Origin: Cercophora sp. LCS_1
Lineage: Eukaryota; Ascomycota; Sordariomycetes; Sordariales; Lasiosphaeriaceae
DNA length: 64,000 nucleotides
Reading direction: 5' to 3'
NCBI GenBank assembly: GCA_036250225.1
Contig: JAPZLL010000004.1
Coordinates: 310,001-374,000 of the forward strand
Shown piece by piece: positions 56,139 to 64,000 of the stretch (position 1 is the first letter of the stretch; the number at the start of each line of letters is the position of its first letter). The notes under the pieces were generated by a model. It was not told the DNA's origin. It searched no databases and was given only the letters and a program-made list of their open reading frames with translations. The translations under genes and the position numbers were made by a program.

Positions 56139-58151
56139 TTAGCGAGGGAGGGTGAGGTAGCGTGCTGTTGTCGGGGTGGCGATGAATTCCTGGGAGTTGT
56201 GGTACGGGGAATCTCCGCCGGGGTTGGTGTCACTCTTCCGGCGGGGTTGGGTGGCGACGAGGTGCAGGGCGTCTTCGGTGATGGCTGCGCCGGACCAGCG
56301 GACGCGGAGGGTGGAGAGCCACTGGCGTTGGTTGCTGTGGGCGGTTTGGTAGTGGAAGGTGGAGGATCGGCCTTGGTAGACGACGAAGTGGCGCTCGTCT
56401 TCGATGCTGCAGTGGGCAAAGAGGTCGAGGGCCGCGAAGCTGCTGAGCTTGGGGCCGCGAGGGCTTGGGGTCCGTTGGTTTCCTTTACAGGCAAGCCCGG
56501 AGAGAATGTGGGCGATGCAGCAGAGCACGAGGGTGACTGCGCTGAGGACCGAGTATGCGATCAGGGTTGGAGTGCTGGCGACAACTTGATAGCGGTAATA
56601 TGCAAAGGATGCAGGGCTGCTTCTCTCGGGAAGCGGACTGAGAAGGGAGAAGATCGAGTCCAGGCCATCTGCATCTGCGATTGACTTGGCGTCAAGCGCG
56701 ACGGGGAGCATGCGTCGGGCGAGTCCGTTTTGGCAAAGGTACAGAGGCATGGCTAGCAGTGCCTGCAGACCGGAGAATACACCATTCATCGTCGCTGGGT
56801 TGGTCGCATTCTGCCCACTAAAAACAGGTTCGGTCATCCAGAGATATGTGGCAAAGGTGCTGCTCGAGAAAGGAGGCGGTTCCGATCCGTTCTTTGCGAA
56901 AAATGTTGATGTGTCGAGGAGCATCGTGTCGTATGTTTGTAGAATTTCGGCCGGCGTAATGTCCACTGGAACCGCCGGGGCATCAGTGAAAGAATGCCAG
57001 ACAATTGTTCCATTCGATCGACTGTACGCAAGGGTGGCGTTTCGAAAGTAAGCAGACATCTTGATGGTCCAGTCGACGTTGTTGTGCCATGATGTGTCAT
57101 TGTTGCAGGATTGCGTGGCAGCGATGGAGCCGGGACAACTCACAAGACCTATGATGGTCAGCAACTTTCCAAGTCCTGTGTCAGGATGATACTCACGAGC
57201 TTGAAGTTCGTTGGGCCCCGAGCTGCCAACACAAAGCCGCACCGCCCCAGCTGGCGCCCACCAATACCTCGACGAGTAGGTCCGACACTCTTTGTCAGGG
57301 TCAAACTCCATGTGTGAGTCCCCAGCATCAAAGTCGAGCTGGAATCCACGATGGTCGGTTGCAAGGATGATGCTGGCCTTGGGGAAACTTGGATCGTTCA
57401 GGAGGTCAGGGGTCGTATACAGCGTTTCCCCGGCAACAAAGTAGCTTCGACGACAATCCGACGGTGGACCATCGGCATCAGCGTTGAGTCTACAGAAGGT
57501 TCCCTGTTCGCCTTGCGGAGAGAGATTGACGGATCGTGCCGGGTTGTAGAGGAATCCGCCAATATTGGAGGTGAGGATGAGATCGGAGAAACCAAAATAC
57601 TCGATGGCCATGGATGCATTCATGGGGTGTAGAGCGTAGCCTAGATACGATTCTTGGTGCTTTTCTCTTGCGAATGCGAGTTGTATCTCGACTTGGCCTG
57701 GTCAGCTGTTAGCAAGCGCCAATTTGACTCGCGGAATAATCGACATACTCATGACCAAAATACCAGTAATGGGGATAATGATAATCGAAGAAAGCCGAGC
57801 AGCACTCCACAGTCGGGTCTCAGCCGATGGTCCCTTTGCGCCCGTCGCTAGGCCCAGCAGACTCAGAACTTTGGTCCCTTCATCCAGGGCGAGAAAGTCC
57901 AGGAAGCTCGCATCCGAGTCGCGACAGACCAATGCCCATTTGACCCGCTCCCATGTGTTGGAAATGGTTGCCGAAAGCGCAAGGCCCGTCAACTCAGAAA
58001 TCGTACGAAGGACAAAGACCGAATGTCCCCGAGACTGGTCGACGACCTGGATCCCACGCGTCAGTATGCTGCCTCGCGCCTGGAGACATGTCAACAGTAC
58101 GAGCAGTGTTGAAAAAAGAATGAGAAGCCAGCCGCGATTAAACTCCGTCAT
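56139..58151 (-). CDS. Membrane protein with large extracellular loop, unknown family
   Basis: Exons 58151-57749, 57697-57197 and 57148-56139 give 637 residues. The start MTEFNRGWLLILF is the first ATG. Introns are 51 bp (GTATGT...GACCAG, joining GILVMS to QVEIQLAFARE) and 48 bp (GTGAGT...CATAG, a multiple of three). Membrane segments: GWLLILFSTLLVLLTCL near the N-terminus, SSIIIIPITGILVM, and LIAYSVLSAVTLVLCCIAHI near residue 500. The stretch between the second and third has Cys and sequons (NDTS, NATL, NGTI, NGSE) and is probably extracellular. The C-terminal tail is Ser/Arg-rich and cytosolic. I do not recognise the family. Confidence 0.8.
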
Positions 58152-59416
58152 TCTGTCCGTCCTCGACGCGCTCACATTAACGAGTGTATGCCCAAGTCGG
58201 ACGAGCAGCGACGTTAGTGGCGGTCCCGCTGGCGTCGCGACATTGTGGGACTAAGCTCGTGATATAGCGTCGTAAAAAGGGACCGTTGGTTATCGACTAT
58301 CTGGGCTCGAGCTGAAGGATATTTCTGGGCGGGCTGTTTGGTGTTGCAATTGGCTGCCTGTGTTCTCTGGGGAGGGCTGGGTTCTGGGTCATCATTGGAG
58401 GGCGCTCACCGTCTCCCGCGCCCAGCTGGCAGGGGTCTTCCACACTTGCTTTTATGACTGGAGGGACCACCAGGTGAGTGGTCACTGATTTGTTCAAGGC
58501 ATGTAGCGTTGGCACTTTGCTGTCATGGAGGGTCGGATCTGGCTCATGGCCTGCTGCACGCTCAAAATTGCAGTGAGTGGCTGGGGAGTCGGCAGCAGTG
58601 TCACATGCAAATTCCGCCTTCTACCTCTGAGGGAAATTTAACCAGACAATGAACATTTCTGATGTAGAAAGGTAAAACAAACCCAGATGGCCTCCTTGAC
58701 ACCGTTTGCTATTTTGTGCTTTGACCTCGAAGATTTTTATGACATTCCACCCCTTATGCAGAACTTTAAGGCGCGATCGATCTTTTGGTGTCTTTCTTTC
58801 ACCATAATTGCCCCACTCAATAATCCAAGCTCTTGGATTCAGAAGCTTCCTCCGTCAAGCTCTCTAAGCCCCTGTTCAAAAGATGTCCCGCCATCAGTAA
58901 ACCCGCTTCTTATACTTCCCAAATACCAATGAGTTATTCCACTTAAATGGCTCGAATAACGTCACAGCTCCCGTCATTCCAGTCCGGTATTACTCCTCCA
59001 CATTCCCGATCGGCCCCACCGGGGCCATGCCCCCTCGTCGCGACAAGCAATCAACCCCAGCCGGCAGCGGGATGCACATCGTCTTAACCGGGGAGCTTGA
59101 TGTTTACGCCCTCCAATCAAGATGCACTGACCCCAATAACCTTTCCCGGGATCTGTACCGAAGCAATCCGGAATCGCGGGGAAGCCTGCAGCCCATTCTG
59201 CTGTGCTTCGACGCGTCGCTACGATGACGAGGTCAAATTTACCCCCTATTTGGCGGATAATATGGAAGTCCCGTCACACAAAACCTCACAACACCTCCCA
59301 ATCCTTCACTTGAGATCTTCAAAGAAAAAAAAAGCTTATTTATGGCCAAGCTCACGCCTCATCTTGGCCAGGGTTGATCCCCGGCCCAACCGTGTTCCAA
59401 GTCCAAACTTCCCACG
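58152..59416. other. Divergent region, membrane protein / AA9 gene
   Basis: 1.27 kb with only short frames. It holds both promoters; no clear TATA was assigned. Confidence 0.45.
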
Positions 59417-60438
59417 ATGAAGGTCTCCCTCTCGCTCATCCTTGGTCTGACCAGCCAGGCCCTCGGCCATGGCTACGTCTACCGCATCACAGCCGACAAT
59501 ACCGTGTAAGTCTCACCCCTTTTCGTTGTCATCATCGCCACAAAGCAAAGCTGACACACCAAAGCTACCCTGGCTGGGACGTCTACATCGACCCCCTCAT
59601 CAAACCCACCCCCTCTCGCATCGCCTTTGGCGGCGGCGACGTGAACCCCCTCTTCAACATGTCCGTCCCTGCCATCGCCTGCGGCCAGGGCCATACCCCC
59701 GCCCCAGGCGCTATCGCCGAAGTCCGCGCAGGAAGCAACATCACCTTCCACTGGTCCCGATGGCTATACAGCCACAAAGGTCCCATCACAGCGTGGATGG
59801 CGCCCTACGAGGGTGACGTGTCCAAAGTCAACGTCAACGAGCTCGAGTTCTTCAAGTTCGCTGAAGACACCATCGACGAGCAGGGCGTGTGGGGAACGGT
59901 GCGGCTGATGGATAAGACGAATGGGACGTGGACGGCTACGGTGCCGGCCGATATTAAGCCTGGGAACTATGTTGTCAGGCAAGAGGTTTGTCACGCCCCA
60001 TTCCACCCCATTCCACCTACCACTACTGTCAGAGACTGATGATGGTTGGAATTAAAGATGATCGCACTCCACTTCGCAGTCGGCACAACACAAGGCTTCG
60101 AATGGAGTCCCATCGGGCCGCAGTTCTACCTGACGTGTTTCAATTTCAAAGTGGTTGGCGACGGCAAGGCGACGCCCAAGGGAGCCAAGTTCCCCGGTGC
60201 GTACAAGGTTGATGAGCCTGGTTTTCATTTTGACCTCAAGTCAAAGGAGCCGTATCCGCCTGTTGGGCTGCCGCTGTATAAGAGTCAGGTGCAAGTCAAT
60301 TTGGAGCCGAAGAAGCAGGTTGTTGTTAGTCCCACCGGACAGGGCGAGGCGGCGGATAAGACGTATTACGAGACGCAGTACAAGGTGTTGGAGCAGCAGG
60401 GTGGGATGACGTCGTATTTTGATTCGATTGGAGGGTAG
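59417..60438 (+). CDS. AA9 lytic polysaccharide monooxygenase
   Basis: Exons 59417-59505, 59565-59985 and 60058-60438 give 296 residues. Introns are 59 and 72 bp. The signal peptide MKVSLSLILGLTSQALG ends exactly before HGYVYRI, so His18 becomes the N-terminal His of the copper histidine brace. The second His is His100 in WSRWLYSHKGPITAWMA, and the axial Tyr lies in QFYLTCFNF. Cys in AIACGQGHT and LTCFNF fit the AA9 disulfide. No carbohydrate-binding module. AA9 enzymes cleave cellulose, xyloglucan or other glucans oxidatively outside the cell. C1 versus C4 regioselectivity is not readable here. Together with the CE5 esterase it supports a plant-polysaccharide lifestyle. Confidence 0.93.
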
Positions 60439-60616
60439 ATTGGGTGAGAAGAGGTTTGGTTTGGGATTGGTTTAGGTTTACTGTCAAGTTTGCTGACAGG
60501 AAGGATTCTATGGGTTTATGACGCTTCTCTAGCTGAAACGGATCCCTAGGGCAGAGAGGCTTGGGCCCGAAGAGTAACACATGTAGGTAGCCATAGCCAG
60601 CCAAAAGACCCCAAGA

Positions 60617-61215
60617 TCAGACCTGACTCCCACCATCGATGCGCTCGATGCCAACCCTCCCGTCCTTGTAGTTATCGAGAGCAGTGAGAAACTGTCTCTT
60701 GCCGGATCCTCGAAATGCCGTATCGTGTCCAATACGCCGCAGATACTCCCTGCAGGGAACTTCAGAAAGAAGTTTCTTCAAATGCTGGATATTGTCCTCC
60801 ACGATAGCAGCACTAGTCATCATCATCAAAGCACTGAGGATGATGACTCTGTACTTTCCCTCGCCAATGTAAGTCGACTCAGGAGTATCAGCTTCGAGGC
60901 CTCGGTATTTGGCAAACAGAGTGTCGCGCAAGCCTGCATCAAACTTTGCACGGACATTCTGGAGGGTTGTGCCGTTCATCGTCTCGGCAACGGCGAATTC
61001 TTGCTCGTAGAGAGCCTGCAGCGGGGGCGGCGCCTCGACAAGAGCGTGGTGCATCAGGAGGGCGAACTCAGGCCCGTACTCGCCATCGGAAAGATCCTTG
61101 GCCATTTCAACGATGAAGCCGGCGTCTTCATCGTTTTGAAAGAGGCCTGCGTCAATGTGAGCTTTCGGCTTGTGTGCGTGATGAACAAGGACTTACGGTG
61201 ACCCCAACGGCCCAT
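60617..61215 (-). CDS. Conserved small protein with MGxWG start (182 aa)
   Basis: Exon 1 (61215-61197) encodes MGRWGH plus one base; the intron (61196-61147, 50 bp, GTAAGT...ACGCAG) joins it to RLFQNDEDAGFIVEMAK. The start MGxWG followed by LFxNDxDAGF recalls the DUF4259-type N-terminus (MGxWGxxxFxxD), though the rest is not clearly that family; this is a resemblance only. Helices follow (LQALYEQEFAVAETMNG, YRVIILSALMMMTSAAIVED), then REYLRRIGHD and a C-terminus ending GGSQV. Cytosolic, no signal peptide. Divergent from the P450, with 710 bp between starts. Confidence 0.75.
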
Positions 61216-61925
61216 CGTGATGGTCTTGCGAAGTTGGTGAGCACTCGACTTGTCGAGGACAGGTGAAAGATGCGAAGTGACCAGCCATTGAAGTGAACCT
61301 GATGGAAGAGAAATCCATGCAAGGCCGGGGCTTTCCCGGCGTGTTCTTCTATTCACTTAATCTTTCTTTCCGGCCGGCTTCCCGGTCACATATCGCTCCA
61401 CAGGTCACCATTTCAACGACGCGCGAACATCTTTCTGTCGTTGTCTTCACAATAGCTGCACGCATTCTTTGGTCCCTGGTTCTTGTACATTGTCAAAACT
61501 TAAGTAGACAAAAGGAAATTGTTGCCTTTTGTTCCTTTACAACGAGTCGAAACAAATACGAATGTTTTTTTGTGTCTTTAACTTCTTATCAATACCAAAT
61601 CCTAGCCAACAAGCCTATCCGTAAAATATGGGGACAACATAGCACTAGCAAGGGACATCGTCGAAGTAACAAGGATTGAAGCTCTACGGCGCAAACCACT
61701 GCGTGGGATGGTCGCTTGGCGTCAGAGCCGAGGGACAACGCGAACGAACCTTGCCTTTTGCGCTACAGCCCCATTTTTGTTTGCGAGCCTAGTTCCAGTA
61801 GGTCAAGGCAATCGCATTGAGGGCGGCCTGATTGGATGCAAGAGCTGTCACACAAAACCTCAAAAGCCGCAGCGACCCCTCGAATACGCACCCAAACGAG
61901 TTTCCTGTCCTCCCAGAGTTCCGTC
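61216..61925. other. Divergent region, MGxWG gene / P450
   Basis: No gene supported. An AT-rich segment at about 61500-61620 lies in the middle. An upstream in-frame ATG at 61836 could extend the P450 by 30 residues. Confidence 0.45.
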
Positions 61926-63688
61926 ATGCTCGACTTCCTCCTCGTCGTAGGCGTGCACAGCGCCCTTCTCGCCCCCATTCACCAGCAAGCGACACTTCCC
62001 GCGGGATTTGACGCTCACACGACATGGGTGCTGTCAATATTACCCCTCTATGCCCTTATCAAGGCACAATCCATCCCCGGTCGGCGCATCGTCCAAGGTC
62101 TGGCAGCGTCCGTCGCATGGTGCTACAAGACCCAGTCCCTCTCCCTAGCTGTGGCCAAAGCCGTCCTCCCGCAATCTAGCGGCTTGTACATGGCCATCTC
62201 GGTGCTGCTATCTATCTATGCCGCATTCCTGGGACCGCTGCGCAGCATCCCAGGCCCTCTCTTTGCCAAGCTATCAAGCTACTACCTCCCCTACCACCTC
62301 CTCTACCGCTCGACAAACTTCACCACGCTCTTCCGTCGGCTCCACGCACAGTATGGCCCCGTCATCCGCATCGCGCCCAACGAGGTGCATTTCGCCTCGC
62401 TCGGCGCGTACAACCGCATTTACAACCAGCGGTTCGACAAGGAACCTACACTCTACAAATGCTTTGGCGAAGACGAGTCCTCCTTTGGCGAGCTGACGTA
62501 CTCGGCCATGAAAGTCCGCAAAGACCGACTCTCGGGCTTGTTCACCCGCTCTGGCGTTAAAGGTCTGGAACACGTCGTGCGCGCCAATGTCGACAGGACG
62601 GTCACGCGTCTGCTAGAAGAATGTAGTACCGCGACGAAGAGCACCGACTTCCTGCTAGCGATGAAGTGTCTAGCAGTCGACAACATCACGACCTTTTGCT
62701 TCGCCAAGAACGTCGACGCCGTCAACACGCCTGGCTTTAAGGCGCCCATCATCATGGCCATGGAAGCGAGCATCTTCAATTTCCTGGTTTTCATGAATTT
62801 CCCTCTTGTCAACAAGATCATTTTCTCGCTACCCATGTGGTTGGCACGGATTGCATCGCCCGAGTTGAATGGGCTGTTCGACCTGCAGGAACTGCTCCAG
62901 GGTCAGATCGATGAGCTCAAGGCCCACCCTGAACGGCTGGATGCGGTGCCGCACAAGACGATTTATCATCCCCTTCTGCAGACCGGGACGCGCAAGTCGA
63001 TGTACGAGGAAGGCCAGGCGATGCTGTTTGGAGGTGTCGACACTGTGAGCAACACGGCCATGTTGTTGGTCTTTTATGTGCTGCAGACGCCAGGCGTCAA
63101 GGAGAAGCTTGTGTCTGAGTTGAAGAGCCTTTGGGCGGATAAAGACGCCGAGACACCATCGTGGGATACGCTTGAGAAGCTCCCGTATCTGGGTGCTGTC
63201 ATCAAGGAGGCCTTGCGACTTACGCCTGGCGTACCAGCTGGTTTGAAGAGGGTGGTTTCAAAGTGCGGGATTGATGTTGAGGGGGTGCATGTTCCGGAAG
63301 GTACGATTGTTCATGTCTCGCCGCATTTGGTCAATACGGACTCGGAACTATGGCCTCAGCCGAAGCGGTTTTGGCCCGAGAGGTGGTTGGTTGAGAAGGA
63401 CCAGAGGAGGGAGATGGAGGCGAATCTGGTGACGTTTTCAAAGGGGCCGAGGATGTGCATGGGGGTCAACCTGGCGTATTGCGAGTTGTATCTTGCTGTT
63501 GCGACCATGTTTCGGAGGTTGGATATGCAGGTCGAGGGAACTACGTGAGTACAAAGCCCGGTTTTGATGTGGTGCAAATGCTGACTGTTGATTACAGGGA
63601 GGAGGATGTCTGGACTTATCGGGAGTGTTTCATCCCGTGGTACTATGGGAAGCACTTGCGCGTTGTTGCGAGGGAGAGGGACGACTGA
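61926..63688 (+). CDS. Cytochrome P450
   Basis: Exons 61926-63544 and 63598-63688 give 569 residues. The intron (63545-63597, 53 bp) has GTGAGT, a CTGAC branch and TACAG. The ATG at 61926 gives the hydrophobic anchor MLDFLLVVGVHSALL, with further hydrophobic segments to about residue 100. The proline hinge is LRSIPGPLFAKLS. Family motifs: GGVDTVSNT in the I helix (about residue 367), EALR for ExxR (about 428), PxRxxPERW and the heme loop FSKGPRMCMG with the thiolate Cys (about residue 511). All are intact. The style fits fungal ER P450s near the CYP5xx/CYP6xx families, but the clan and substrate cannot be fixed by eye. No synthase gene is nearby. Confidence 0.95.
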
Positions 63689-64000
63689 GGCCAGCATGAA
63701 GCAAAATACTACGCCGGCTTGGTTGGCCAGTCGCTCGAGACGTGGTAAACCATGGACTGCTCTGTGATAAAACGGGACCCGTAAAGTGCCGGTTCAGAGA
63801 TGGCACTAAGCAATTGACGTGTTAGGTCATGGGTTAGGAATGTGTTTTCAGGTCTTAGTCATAGGGCACATACGTGTACATCGAGGTCGTCCTTTCCTGT
63901 AACGATAAACACCAGGCAGTTCCACAGGGTGAGAATAGTTGGGGGCAGTCCCGTAATCGAGGCTAGTAGAGCAATAAGAGCTTCCACCGATATATTCATT
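63689..64000. other. Intergenic after the P450
   Basis: No gene seen before the window ends. Confidence 0.5.

Noticed and set aside
1..64000. Secondary-metabolite gene cluster
   Set aside because: A P450, SDRs and a BVMO are present but scattered, and no polyketide, peptide or terpene synthase is in the window.

Overview
This window is nuclear DNA of a filamentous ascomycete (Pezizomycotina, most likely a Sordariomycete; the class is an inference). The evidence is many protein-coding genes on both strands, introns of about 48-80 bp with GTRNGT donors and CTRAC-type branch sites, and typical fungal families: Zn2Cys6 and C2H2 regulators, HET, Clr5, 2EXR, an AA9 polysaccharide monooxygenase, a CE5 esterase, a P450 and small secreted Cys-rich proteins. 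I see no bacterial operons, CRISPR array, rRNA, convincing tRNA or intact transposon. Gene models were built by joining reading frames at splice sites. Where the joined length is a multiple of three and a motif is restored across the junction, the model is firm.

Layout. 0-3.5 kb: an SDR cut by the window edge, then a type I Baeyer-Villiger-type flavin monooxygenase. 3.6-5.4 kb: a 2EXR-type protein with an unresolved frame change and a small hypothetical. 5.9-8.9 kb: a secreted NlpC/P60-type peptidase divergent from a secreted orphan. 9.4-12.3 kb: a large protein with a ZZ-like finger, WW domains and a Q-rich repeat. 13.9-17.7 kb: a CE5 acetylxylan esterase/cutinase and a Zn2Cys6 regulator. 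18.3-20.8 kb: a seven-exon DUF2235 (Tle1-like) hydrolase. 21.5 kb: a possible micro metallothionein. 22.1-23.6 kb: a PDI-like protein that has lost one active site. 25.1-26.0 kb: a secreted protein built from five Cys-rich modules separated by dibasic sites. 27.0-30.1 kb: a C2H2 regulator.

31.6-41.2 kb is a housekeeping stretch: NOP56, VPS4, prefoldin subunit 6, a small hypothetical and an AMSH-type JAMM deubiquitinase. VPS4 and AMSH both act on the ESCRT pathway. 42-50 kb holds a low-complexity acidic gene that looks broken, a secreted orphan, a Clr5 protein, a probable gene fragment and a hypothetical. 51.4-64 kb holds a HET protein divergent from a coiled-coil protein, a carbonyl-reductase-like SDR whose stop abuts the stop of a convergent membrane protein, an AA9 LPMO, a small MGxWG protein and a P450.

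No polyketide, peptide or terpene synthase is present, so the oxidoreductases are not called a biosynthetic cluster. The most unusual items are the five-module Cys-rich secreted protein (25.1 kb), the ZZ/WW protein (9.5-12.3 kb), the NlpC/P60 peptidase with its secreted neighbour (5.9-8.9 kb), and the mini-metallothionein candidate (21.5 kb).
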